Assembly: GCA_905178155.1 (NCBI GenBank)
Contig: CAJINV010000004.1
Span: forward strand, 6,321,923-6,385,922
DNA: 64,000 nucleotides
Direction: 5' to 3'
DNA from: Amoebophrya sp. A120
Lineage: Eukaryota; Sar; Dinophyceae; Syndiniales; Amoebophryaceae
Part shown: positions 11,201 through 22,072 of the stretch, in pieces
How positions within the stretch are numbered: position 1 is the stretch's first letter
Layout: each line of letters opens with the position of its first letter
Translations under genes and position numbers: made by a program
Notes under the pieces: model-generated
The model's database searches: none
Seen by the model: the letters and a program-made list of their open reading frames with translations, nothing else
Told to the model about the DNA's origin: nothing

Positions 11201-14200
11201 TCTTGTTCTGTGGACTTATTGGAACTTTTCCGTCTCACTACAAGTGGGCTACCTTTTCTACTCTCTTCCTTATTCTGCCCGAGATCAGAAGATGCTTCTG
11301 CTGCGCGACCAGCAGAGCTGGTTCCCCCTTTAACCACAGCAAGAACTTCTGGCCCATCCTCCGACACCTCACCGGCGAGTGCACTTTGAAAACTTTCGTT
11401 TCCACTCTCCTCAACGACCAGGTCATCCGCAGCCTCTCCTTCAGTGCCTACATTCGCACGTCGATGACCACCTCTATTCCGGCCCGGAATATCGTCAGCC
11501 GAGGAAGCTGCGTCGCCTTCTGCTCCGTCACCCACCATATCCATGGAAAACGGGCGCACCTCCGACTCCACGGCACTCCGAAAGCTGCTGCTCCCGTCGT
11601 CGCGCGAAGACGGGGGTCCACCGGGGAGGGAAAAATCGGCCAAGTCAATACTGCTGGTCGCCGCTGCACTCAATTCACGTTGATGTAGAAGTTCTGCGGC
11701 ACTGCTAGTAGGTGGACTACTGATGATATCGTCATGCTGCTCCTCCTTGTTCAAAATCCCAAGCTGAGTAGAGGGTCGATTCTTCGCACTATATCTTTCT
11801 GCCATCACAGCCGCGGCGCCGGAATACACGACCTTGCGCTGCGAAGAGACACCCGAGGACTTCTCTGACTGCGTGGCCGTTGGGAGAACCTTAACTGGCT
11901 TCTTCCGCACTTCGGCCGCGGCCTGCTCCTGTATCTCGGAAAGATCGACGCCAGAAGAGGACTTGCTCTCCCTGGTGCGGGGCCTATTTTTACTACTTCT
12001 CCGTTTCTGGTGATCTACTTCCTCGTCTTGCAGAATCGTAGACTTTTGGGACGCTGCTTCGGAATGATTCTCCGGAGGAGAAGGGGCACCAACTTCTTGC
12101 GGTGGAAGTTTTTCCAGCAATTTCTGCAGTTCCTGGTCCACAGCAGCAGCTTCAGCTCCAGCAGTGTCATCTACGATTTCCGCGCTAGTGTCTTGCCCCC
12201 TGCTACTGTTTCGTGAAACCTTGCTCCGTTTCAACACAATCGGCGAAGTAGTTCTACTTGTCCGTGCAGCGCCTGCAACCCCGGGAGACAAATGTTTTTC
12301 CCCACGATTAGCGCCCTGCTGTCCAATCTGAAAGCCTTGTTGAGGACTCTTGATCACCGCGGGCATGAAATCAAGCCGCGGCTTCACCGCCAGGCGGGAA
12401 CTCGCGGTGGGCTTTGGCGAGGCCGGTTTCGGACGGGGCGGGGCGGGGCGGACAAATTCTTGCACGACCTGCGCCACCTCGACCCCCGGCTCGGCGCTGG
12501 ACGAGGAAAAATCCGCGTCGGGGAAGTCCGCGTCCTGCGGGATCGGAAGAGGCGGCACCTTTCTGGGCCCGTTTGGTTTCTTACTTGATATCGGCTCTTG
12601 GTGAGGGGTAGGTCTCGTTGAGGAAGAAGTTCTTGTTTGCGTTTCTGTGGCAGTATTTGCAGCTGATACAAGTGTATCAAATGTAAAAATGTCTGGGTCT
12701 GGAAGATTTCCAGGTTTGTCATGCACATTTTGCATGACTTCTGATGTCTGTGATGCATGCCCTAGCATCACAGATTTTGCGAGGGCTTCCTGATGCCTAT
12801 ACCGCATGACAAATGCTCTTTCCGTGTAGCAAAACTTGGGCTCTCTTTGCTGCCCATGCAATACAGATTTTTTTAGAATTCAAAATCAGCATGACAAGTT
12901 GCATTCTTCCAGACCCAGACATTTTTACAGGTGATAAAGTGGCTGCGGCATCGTCGTGTAGGCGTTCAGCAGCGGTTCGTGGATCGTCGTGGTGGTACTC
13001 CTTCTCTCCGCTACTATTTTCCCCGGATCATCTTTACTAGAGATGTTCATGTGCCGGTAACTCAGCTGCTGGCTAAACCGCGACAACTCTCCTTGCGGCA
13101 ATTCCTGGTTTATCCGGATCACTTCGCTCCGTCGCTCCAATTTTGCCGGCTGCACGGAGGATTTCTTGGTCGTCACTTGCTGTGCTTGTTGTGTTCGCGG
13201 TAGTTCATCATCTTGCACGACGTTATTTGCAGCAACGCTCCTTCTGCGCAAGTTTTCCCGCAGCGAATCTGACCGCTCGCGCGCTGAAGATCTATCTGGA
13301 GAAGTAGTAGAGCCAAGGTTCATCAGATTCTGCTGTGTACTAGAATTCTGCTGCTGTGTCGTAGTTGGAACGACCCCTGTTCGGCGCGTTACAGCGTCCG
13401 CCGCTCGTGATTCATCCACCATCTGCATCACCTTGCCCAAATCGTCCTCCTTCGACCGTTGAGCAGATGTTGAGCCCGGTAGCTCTTCTACTGCCGTCAG
13501 AGGCTGCGTGCCGACAGGCGAAGAAGCCGTTGTACTGTTGTTTCCGAGTAGAACCTTCCGGCCGTCGGATAAGAGTTTCGCCTGCTGCTCCGGCGAGGGT
13601 GTGCTTCCCACCGGGGAAACTACACTTGCCCTCAAAGAACCTGCCGAAGTTGTTGTTCTACTGCCGCCGCTATAATTTCGCGCCCCCTGGGTAGACCCCG
13701 TCGAATTACTACCATACCGGGCCAGCAAATCCCCAATGCCCTCCGGCCGTGCTTCGGGGGAGAACGAAACCCGCTTCTTTGGCGCTGATTGTTCATTTCC
13801 CCCCGGACTCCGGCTCCGCATCGGCGGCCCCGAACGCGGTCCCTGCGGGTTTTTCGCCAAACGCGGGTCAGGTTTGATTTTGTCCACGCTGTTGCGGTGA
13901 ATCAAGTCCACATCCGTGAACAGCGGGCTGGCGCTGGACGTGCGCACGTGAATCACCTCGCCCCAATATCATGTGTAAAAACATCCCCGCCCCAGAGTCA
14001 ATCTGGGGATTTTGCAACACAAACATGGAAGTTTTGGGACTCACGCATCACAAGTTGCAGTGCGTAGTGTAGTGCAGGTTAGCAAGGGCAAGCGCATCAC
14101 AAATCCATCTGCTTATCCTGGTTACAGCATTACAAATCCCAAAACACCACTAGAAACGCCCCTCATGGAGATGCGCATTACAAATGTTCCTGTCATTGCA

Positions 14201-14525
14201 AATCTGCATCACAACTCTGGGAAGGGGACGTTTTTACAAATGATACCCGAGCTTTGTTTCTAGTAGGCGAAAGCGACGCGGCCTTCAAAACATTACTCTG
14301 ACTCCACACCGTCGGGTTGGTGAGGCGCTGCAACGACCGGGGCGACAACTCGGTTTTGTCGTACCGGGATAGCAGGTTGGAAAAGCTGCTGCGCTGGATG
14401 TCCTCGCTCCTCGTCGAGCTGTTCCGGGGTAATGGTGGGGGTAACCGGTCCGTAGACCCGTCGCGGCTGGCAGCCGTTGTAGGAGATGGAGCGGCCGGCC
14501 CGGCCTCCGCTTCGTAAAACAACAT
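8207..14525 (-). CDS. low-complexity Ser/Gln/Lys/Asp-rich protein, function unknown
   Basis: No family recognised. The gene has five exons: 14525-14246, 13961-12937, 12669-10779, 10510 to about 9033, and about 8797-8207, all separated by introners. The product is about 1750 aa. Exon junctions 1-3 are in frame when element plus one 5-bp repeat is removed. The last one (E2) misses by one base, so that junction is uncertain. Residues are mostly disordered: Ser/Arg/Pro-rich at the N-terminus, a Gln/Ser tract, then a KKSSDSGG tandem repeat and a Gly-rich stretch. The C-terminal 200 residues are more ordered and Lys-rich (FRVGKSLPQTKKQKFLPHAY, EEMQARIHKEREDL). The start ATG at 14525 is the first in frame. 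Only 185 bp separate this gene from the next gene downstream. A chromatin- or RNA-associated role would fit the composition but is not shown. Confidence 0.7.
8803..9031. mobile_element. introner E2, family G (229 bp)
   Basis: Inverted ends TGTTACAATCTCAAACGTTAC and complement. Flanking repeats are CTCAG (8798-8802) and CTGAG (9032-9036). Unlike the other copies, excision of element plus repeat (234 nt) does not reconnect the two open frames; a removal of 232 or 235 nt is needed. Confidence 0.8.
9538..9720 (-). repeat. 24-bp tandem coding repeat (KKSSDSGG)
   Basis: About six to seven copies of a 24-bp unit, plus degenerate copies, encode SGGKKSSD repeats in the 8207-14525 gene. Synonymous drift between copies is visible (ttcttcccg / tttttcccg), so the repeat is not brand new. 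Confidence 0.85.
10516..10778. mobile_element. introner E3, family A (263 bp)
   Basis: Ends TATCAAATGCAAAAGTG...TTTTTGCATTTGATA. Flanking repeats are CGGAT (10511-10515) and CGGAC (10779-10783). Removing 268 nt joins ...GSESV-type acidic coding to GSGSESGSGG in frame. The interior is close to E16, E19 and E25. Confidence 0.93.
12675..12936. mobile_element. introner E4, family A (262 bp)
   Basis: Ends TATCAAATGTAAAAATG...TTTTTACAGGTGATA. Exact flanking repeat AAGTG (12670-12674 and 12937-12941). Removing 267 nt keeps the frame of the flanking exons. Confidence 0.93.
13967..14245. mobile_element. introner E5, family B (279 bp)
   Basis: Ends TATCATGTGTAAAAACATCC...GACGTTTTTACAAATGATA. Flanking repeats are CCCAA (13962-13966) and CCCGA (14246-14250). 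Removing 284 nt joins ...RNKARG to EVIHVRTSS in frame. The interior has five copies of GCAT(C/T)ACAA. Confidence 0.92.
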
Positions 14526-15642
14526 AGTAGAGCTGATGGTGTAGCCGCTGCACTAGTCTTGATGCGTACTTGGGTGGGGCTGGGGGTACCTGAAGCAATC
14601 ACAGCTACGTGACTTCTGCTGGAAAAGGAAAACTAATTTAACTTTTTTGCATGACAATTTGGATTTTACTTTTAGCGTGAAGAAAACTAACGAAAAGGAA
14701 AATGTAATGCTACTCAAAAAGCTCTCTAGATGACGGTGGTATAATCTTGGTGGTGGTATAATCTTGATCCACATATAATAACCTGGATGGCGCAATAAAG
14801 CCGCTACTATCTATTAGGCAGGACCTGGTTTTTCTTTTTCTGAAAAGTAAGTTTAGAGGAACAATGCAACGACCGCCAGCTTAGCACGAATAAACGAACG
14901 TACCTGGTGAACGAACCGGAGAAATTTCGCTTGGACGATGGACGACAAAAGGAAGACGAATGAACGAAAACACTGAACGACCAAATGCAGAACGAAACAG
15001 CCACGATAGGACGACAAATAAGAAAGCACGGCGATAGGACGACAAATAAGAAAGCAGTTCCCTACACGAAAGAAGCAAGAGCTCGCACTGGGAGAAATCA
15101 AAATTCAAACTTTCGTGGAGGTTTATATAAAGGTTTGGTGAGAACAACGCAGCCGCCACACCACGGAAGCCTGCACAGTTCGTGGTCTTGCAAAAAACGA
15201 GTAAGTAGCAATTCTTTCTACTTTCATGAAAACATGGAAATGGGTCGCGTTTTTTAGGACACTGTCCTTCTTGTACAACTTCTTACTTTAGATATACTCT
15301 ACTCATCGGTCTTTCTTGGCACATCACATGCCCTTTTTTTCATTTTCTTCGTCCATTGCAGTGCGAAACGAAAGGCACGACGGCTGCACGAGGTTTCTTT
15401 TACTCTCTTTCTCTTCAAGAGTAGAAACAAGGCCTCTAGTGGAATACTGTGCAAGTTTGATGTCGTTTGTAACGGTCGTTCTGGCATCACTTCTTTCAAA
15501 ACCTCCACGCGGTATCAATAGAGCATGAACTCCTGAATGGGGAGGCCAGGTGGTTCTAGTGTGGTAAAAGTAGTTCCGGTTCCGTTCGTCTCAAAATGCA
15601 GTGGCCTCTGCTGGTACTAAACCTTTGCCTGTTGAGATGAAC
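14526..15642. other. intergenic stretch with short tandem repeats
   Basis: About 1.1 kb, more AT-rich than the genes around it. It holds two copies of GGTGGTATAATCTTG at about 14736-14766 and a two-copy 28-bp tandem repeat at 15004-15056. Small reading frames on both strands have no recognisable domain. It probably contains the 5' region of the 8207-14525 gene and the 3' region of the Myb-like gene. Confidence 0.5.
15004..15056. repeat. 28-bp tandem repeat, two copies
   Basis: The unit begins CGATAGGACGACAAATAAGA and repeats at a 28-bp period (15004 and 15032). Confidence 0.85.
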
Positions 15643-18600
15643 TCAGTCGTCTTCATCGTAGCAGTTGTCATCCCCATCTTCATATTCGTCAGAATATAGT
15701 GCCGATCCTTGTGGTTCATTTTCTGACTGAACTTCAGAGAATTCCTCATCTTCAAATTCGTCGCCCCCTGCTGGTTCTTGATTGTCGCTCTGCACCGGAA
15801 TAGTACCTTGCTGCTGCACCTGATGACAAAGAGCTCCTGCATCGACGTGGTGCACCCCTGCTGCTTCTTCATCTTGATTGTCCTCGAAGTTCTCGTCGTT
15901 CTCAATCTGAACACCAGGAGCATCTAGCAGAACACCAGCCTGTACTACTTCTCCACGCGAAGAAGTTCTTGTACCACTACTTTCATACGCCTTGAACCTC
16001 GTTTCATCATTCACCAACATTTCCAGGTCCTCTAGCAGCTCTTTGTCCTTCTGTCTTTCCGCTCGGGATTGCTTCCCAAGCAGACTGTTCCTCTTCCGGC
16101 TTTCCTGCTCCAACGCTCTGAGACACGTTTTGCGCAGCGTTTCGTTCATCCGTTCGTTCCGGTGGGGGGTCCACTTTCGGATCATCGCCTTCTTCTCGGT
16201 GAGGGTGTACTCAGAGTTGACGATGTCCATCAGACTCATCCTAGCAACCTCCGCTGGATTTGGTATGCATTTATTTTTGTTCTTCGCGTTGTTCTTTCTC
16301 CTCTTCGCATTTATGTGTTGACCATACTCGTCGAACACGACTATATCGTCCTCTGGGTCGTCGTACGGCGTAAACTTGTCTTGCTTATTTGTCCGGGCCA
16401 CTATCAAATTGTCAACTGCTTCGTCCTCGAATGATGATGATGAAACTGCGCCCAACCGCACGATTTCCGGATCCAGGTCGAGGTCAAGCTCGTCCTTCTT
16501 GTTTCGGTGTCTTTTGTTACTCATCTTCGGGATCACCATCGTGTTGCTGGTGGTTGGAAGTGCAACCAGGGTAGTACAATGTGACGACGAGTTGTTCTTG
16601 GGGTTCTGTTGTACTATTGTGTCGTCGCCGACATCGCCGTCTTCGAGTGGAGCGGGAGCCAGGCTGGGGCTGAAGATATCAGAGTGGTCTCCCGAACCAT
16701 AATTACCAATACAACTCCGCTGGTGGTCGACTAGCCAGTCGAGATGATTGGTCTCGTCTTTCTTCTCGCCAGTTCTCGTACTAGTTGCTAGACTCGCCGC
16801 CACATTCAGGATCAACCCTGCGGTTTGGTTGGAACACGAATTGGCACCGCCGACCCCGTTGAAGTTCTGGTTCGCCAGCAGCGCCGAGGGCAAGTCAATT
16901 TCTGCGGCGGTGCACTTGGATTGCTGCTTCCGCATCAGCTCCGCTCGCTTGTGCCCGTGCTCCAGTACCCGGCACGGGTTGGCGACCAGATGGGTGATGT
17001 TGAGCTTGTCGTGCCTGTCCGCCATGCCTTCCGGGTTCCTCAGGTTAAACCTGCGAATGACGTCTTGCTCGGAGGTGAAAATGTTGTAGTTATCCCGCAA
17101 ATAGTCGTTGATTTTCTTCCAGTTTCCGGGTTTGAATTTTTTCACCGCCTCCGCCAAGTGCTGGTCCTGTTCCTCGGACCAGTGGTGCATCTCCCTTCTC
17201 CCGCCGAACTGGAAGTTGAGCAGGTTTTGTTTTATCTTCTGTTGCAGCTGTTTTTTACTCTTCTTATTCATTTTGTTTTTCTTTGCTTTCCGCAGCGTCG
17301 CGATCTGCCGCTGCACGTAGCTTTTGGTTTTGCTCAGTTTGCTCTGGACTGCGCTCTTTTTCACGTCGGGGTAGTGGTCGTACAGAAAATCCTGGACGAT
17401 GTTTTTGTTCCCGGGGTTCCGCTTGATTTTCGCCACGCTCGCATCTTGTTGTGCATCATCGCTTTCGAGTCCAGAGCGGGGCATTTTACCCGCTTGTTCC
17501 GAGTGGTCCACGGCCGTAGTAGATCTGGGCACTTCTCGCTCCTCATTCAAGTAAAAATCCGGCTGAAAAACTTCCGACGGAACTGGAGTCTTCTTGTTTC
17601 CCGACAAATCACCCCGACCCTGCGACTTATTTTCCTTCCTTTGCTCCCGCTTCATCAATTGGCTCTGTGTAGTCCCCGCCTTACTGTTTTTCTTAGTCGG
17701 CTGTTGAAACCTGTCTAACCCGTAGAAGAACGCCAGCGTCTGCAGGTCGTTCGCGGCGTCTGGCGCCCATTTGTGCTTCGGGTAGTTGTAGTGCTGCCAG
17801 GCTTCGCCCAAGGTCTTTGGGTGTTTCCGCTGGGCGAGAAGCTGCACCAACTATGGATTGCAAATATGTCTGGGTCTGGAACAAAGCAACTTGTCATGCT
17901 GTTTTTGGACTGTAAAAAAATTTGTAATTGCATGACCAGCAAGAGGGGTACAGTTTTTGCTACACGGACAGGGCATTTCTCATGCGGAAGGTGCATCAGG
18001 AAGTAGCCCTCTAAAAGTCTACGATGCTAGGTCAAGCATTACACGCATCATGGGTCATGAGAAATATGCATGACAAGTCTTGCATTCTTCCAGACCCAGA
18101 CATTTTTGCATTTGATACCAACGTGTGCCAGTCGATCTCTTCCTGGCGCCAGTTCTGCTTGATGTACTCCCCAAAGACTTTCCGGTTATGCAAGAAAAAA
18201 ACTGTGTAAGTGTAAATCTGTGATGCAGAAAATGCAAAACAGTTAAACCTGTCACGCCAGACAACCATGAAGTCCTCTCTTCGTGTGTGTTTTTCCTTAC
18301 AAGCCACGCATGAGAGGTTTTCTCTGTCGTGTAGGGCAAATTTGTGATGCTGCCAGCCCAAGAAAGTTACACTAACACAGTTTTTTTCTTGGATACCGGT
18401 CCGTCTTCGACCACCACTGCTGCACGTCCCGCGCGTGCGGGTTCAGGGCGCGCACCCACCGCGTGAACACGGACCACACGGAGCGCTTAGTCCCTAACTG
18501 CTGTGTTATCGCGACCCAATTGAGCTGCGGCTTGGAAATATTTCCAAACTTGTCGTCCCAGCCGTAGACGGCCAATTCCTCCCGCCGGTTCGGGTGGTAC

Positions 18601-21261
18601 AATTTGTCGTCGGTTTCCTCGGGCCTCGGCGGCCGCCGGTCCTTCCCGAAGTTCGGCCAGTATTGCGCTTGTCTCGGCGGTCCCGTGAGGTCGATGCTGG
18701 CCACCAGACTGCGCAGCTGCTCGTCCTCCGCGGCCGTCCACGGGCGCATTTCGTAGTCGGCAGTGATCGCGTTGGCCTCGGCAGCTCTTTATCCTGTGTG
18801 AAAACGTCCCCACCCCAGAGTTGTCATGCAGGTATGCGATAATTACAGGAAGATTTGTACTGCGCATCTCCATGGCAGGCATTTCCAATAGTGTTTTGAA
18901 CAAATTTGTAATGCTGTAAACAGCACGACTAGATGAATTTGTGTTGCGGTTGTACCTGCTAAACTGCACTACACTACAGAGAGGAATTTGTCATGCTTGA
19001 GTCCCAGCAAAACTTTTCGATTTGTGTTGCGAGATGTCGCTCATCTTGACTCTGGGGTGAGGACGTTTTTGCTCAGGATACTGTTGCGTTCTTCTTCGCC
19101 TTCTGGTGACTGCTCAGGTCGCCGTTTTTACTCCTTTCCTCACGCTTGTACAACAACTCCTCAAACCGCTGCACGCAGTCTCTCGCGGTGAAATAAAACT
19201 TGTTCGGCAGGCCCGGAATTTTTTCCCTCGTCGTTTTCGATTTTTTTTCTCCGTCGTTCTCGTTTTCGATGTTTTCGTTCTGGCTTTCATATTTTTCCAC
19301 GACGTCGATGTTTTCTTCGAAAACCTCATCTGGTACAAGCTGGATCGCCTCCGTGATACGGTGCGGAATTTCGGCTTCTTTCAGATGTTGATCTGGTGAC
19401 GGTTTCATGTTCATAATTGTGTCGTCATCATCATCATCATCATCATCATCCTCGGAATCCTGTTGATCGTGATTTATTCTGTCGACATTTCTTTTACCAC
19501 CATCGTTGATGTCCCCACCAGCACCGGCGTTTTCAGCAGCACTGCAGTCAGTGTGATCGTCGTCGGCAGCGAGGAAAGAACTATTCTTTTGTTCTTCTTC
19601 TTGTTCCACCTCCACCAAAGCTTGCTCCACCGAATCTTCCAAATCGTCGTCTGCCTCAAACAAATCCGCGTCAACATCTGCTTGCAGTTCCAACTTCTCT
19701 TCATCTACCACATCGATGTTTTTCTCTGCGTCGCAGCTCCCGGGGTAGTTCTTGTTTTTGGCGTTGTAGTACCTCCCAGTTTGCGGATCTCTCTTCGTCT
19801 TCGTGTTCCTCCCGCGGTTGCTGTTGTTGTTTTTCTTTCCTTTATCCTTTTCCGCATTTATTCTTCTCAAAGCAGCCATTTCCTCGGCAATCTTCCTGTC
19901 CACTTCGTTAACTTCAAGGTCACCCAAGTTCCATTTTTGCACCATCCACCGCATGGCTTGATTCACACTCTTTGCGATAGGTTTGAACTCCTGTTCCCAC
20001 TTCGACAAGTCGAAGGTTGTTTTCGCAAGTCCCCACCAAGAGTCTACTGCTGGGTGTATCTCAGCTGCAGATTTTCCAGTTGTTTGTTCCATTGCCTCCT
20101 GTAGTTTGAAAACAATCCTCTTCATCGCCGCACATAGAGCCTCGTCGGCCGTGTGGCTCCACCGGCAGACTGGTCGCCGGAACTCACTGAAGTTTTTGCG
20201 TGGTATTTTCTGCTTCGCTTGGAGGTTATGATCAACATCTATCCTATGTGAAAACGTCCCCACACCAGAGTCAAGATGGGGAATCTGCTAGACAAATCAG
20301 CCACCTTTGCTTGTTTGGCATGACAAGTTTGAACGCGTAGTGTCATCCTGTTTAGCTAGTTAAGAAGCATCACATATCTAGCATAGAATGCTGATTCTAG
20401 CATCACAAATTCCAAAACACGAATAGAAAATGCTTCGCATAGGGCTCCGCATGAGAAACTTTTTTGGCATGCGGAATTGCATGACAACAACGGAGTGGGG
20501 ACGTTTTTACTCAGAATAACATCATCCTCATTCTCGGAAGAGGACGTGTGGTACTCGGATTCATGCTGGTCCGGACACCAAATTTCGTAGCGCAACTGCT
20601 CCCGCATGGATTGAAAAAATTCCGTTGGCTGCGGTTGCGGCTCGGTCCCGTGGTTCAGGCTGTATTTTTGACAAGGTCTTATTTTGTGTGGTTCTTTGTG
20701 ACAACTCTTCTCATCTGCTTCATCGACATTATCTCCGTAAGAAGAAAAACTACTACTTGGAAGAACACGACGACCAAATCCAGCCGTATTATTCCAGGTC
20801 TCGTCTCTTTTCCCCGTCAGGAAACTCGTGTTTTCGCAGAAGTGCCGCTCCCACTCCGAACGATACCCGGAAAATGAATCCGCGGTTTTTCTTCTCGTGA
20901 AGAGCTTGACTTTATTCGGACCATCCGGATCGTCGCCGTCGAGCAGGAGGCCGCGTTCGAATGACGCGTTTTCTTGTTGTGATGTCGGGATTTTCATTTT
21001 GTGGTGATTCTGGTTGGAAGAAGCTTTAGTACTTCTTGCCCTTGTTCCAGCAGGGGTTTTTTTACTTCTTGCAGCTCCGGCATGATCTAGCTGATTCTTC
21101 TCTTTTTTGTTTCTTCCCGGTGGGTGGGAGGAAGTTTTACCCTGGACGTCGCTGGCGCTCGAGCTGGTCGTCCCGTACAACGAAGAGTTCTCGTCTGCTT
21201 GTTGTCCTTGAAGATCCTCGTAACGGTCGGCCTCACCTTCATCTTCCACCGGGCCCGCCAT
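15643..21261 (-). CDS. multi-repeat Myb/SANT-like DNA-binding protein
   Basis: Five exons (21261-20519, 20234-19081, 18784-18396, 18181-18118, 17846-15643) are separated only by introners. They sum to 4554 nt, exactly 1518 codons, giving 1517 aa. Myb/SANT-type helices with spaced Trp residues recur. They include RWSHTADEAL near residue 270 and MRPWTAAEDEQLRSLV...NWVAITQQLG near 645-730. Splicing rebuilds KTDRKVFGEYIKQNW...DWHTLVQLLAQRKH around 757-795. A further repeat, HWSEEQDQHLAEAVKKFKPGNWKKI, lies around 1005-1055. Multi-repeat architecture of this kind is known in Myb-type transcription factors and SNAPC4-like proteins; which one applies here is open. A run of ten Asp at about 19424-19451 and Asn/Glu-rich linkers separate the repeats. 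The C-terminus is acidic. Nuclear location is inferred. Confidence 0.75.
17852..18117. mobile_element. introner E6, family A, inverted orientation (266 bp)
   Basis: Ends TATGGATTGCAAATATG...GCATTTGATA. Exact flanking repeat CCAAC (17847-17851 and 18118-18122). Its interior is the reverse complement of E11/E23-type copies. Removal rebuilds DWHTLVQLLAQRK. Confidence 0.95.
18187..18395. mobile_element. introner E7, family D (209 bp)
   Basis: Ends TATGCAAGAAAAAAACTGTG...CAGTTTTTTTCTTGGATA. Exact flanking repeat CCGGT (18182-18186 and 18396-18400). Removal rebuilds SKTDRKVFGEYIKQNW. Together with E6 it leaves a 64-nt exon. Confidence 0.95.
18790..19080. mobile_element. introner E8, family B (291 bp)
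   Basis: Ends TATCCTGTGTGAAAACGTCC...GACGTTTTTGCTCAGGATA. Flanking repeats are CTCTT (18785-18789) and CTGTT (19081-19085). Removing 296 nt joins ...KKNAT to AAEANAITADYEMRPW in frame; read-through would hit a stop at once. Confidence 0.94.
20240..20518. mobile_element. introner E9, family B (279 bp)
   Basis: Ends TATCCTATGTGAAAACGTCC...GACGTTTTTACTCAGAATA. Exact flanking repeat ACATC (20235-20239 and 20519-20523). Removing 284 nt joins ...SSENEDDV to DHNLQAKQK in frame. Confidence 0.94.
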
Positions 21262-22072
21262 AATTCTCGCTGGCGCTCAAGAATCTGACAACGGGTTTGT
21301 CTGGTTATTTGTGCTATCTGAAAAACTGTCAAGAACTCAAAAAAGGTTCATCTTTTACGGGGCTAAAAACAGGAAACTGGTCTCCCATAACAAATCCAGC
21401 TGGATTTCTGCTTTTGAAATGTAGTCTATTCATTGTGGTACTTAATCTCATGCTGATTTTCTGTTCCTACTTCTTTATCTTTTCCTCTGCTCCCTGCGAG
21501 ACAGATAGGTAAATGCAATTGCCTTGATCGAGGACAAAACGGGCCAGGTGGATCAGGAAGAGTTATGATCTTGATGTAGCGATTTTCAGATTTCAATTCG
21601 GATCTTTTTCGGAACGTCGTTCTTGTGAATTTTTTGATGCAGTGTCGTACTTTCTTAGCGGGAATTATTTCGTCTTCTTTAATGATAGATCGTCTTGCTG
21701 CAATTGCTGATCAACAATTTTCGGACAATCCTATAAATTCTGCCTCAGGATCTTGTGCTCTGACAATGCGGGCGCGTAGTACACGAATTCAATTACGTGG
21801 TTCCTCTGTGACAAGTTTACAACATCGCACTTCAACGGCTTTTTTCAATTTTGTACTACTCAACAACGATCGACCTCTTACTTCCCGCAAGGTGCGCGAA
21901 TTGCCAGCATTGCTCTTTGGATTTCATGAGTTATATATTTCCTCACAGCTTCGTTTTGTTGTTGTTATTTCTGAAGTATCCTACAAAAGTTTGTCATACA
22001 GCATGAGGTTCATTTTTTCTTTTCGCACATCTCCTGCTCCACGAAGAATACAATGACATTCAATCAGGCCTC
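21262..22072. other. intergenic stretch
   Basis: About 810 bp between the Myb-like gene start and the stop of the helical-repeat gene. A 143-codon plus-strand frame (21625-22056) shows no domain and is not called. Nothing else supported. Confidence 0.45.

Noticed and set aside
21625-22056. 143-codon plus-strand frame between the Myb-like and helical-repeat genes
   Set aside because: No domain, no splice support, and it lies in the likely 3' region of a minus-strand gene.
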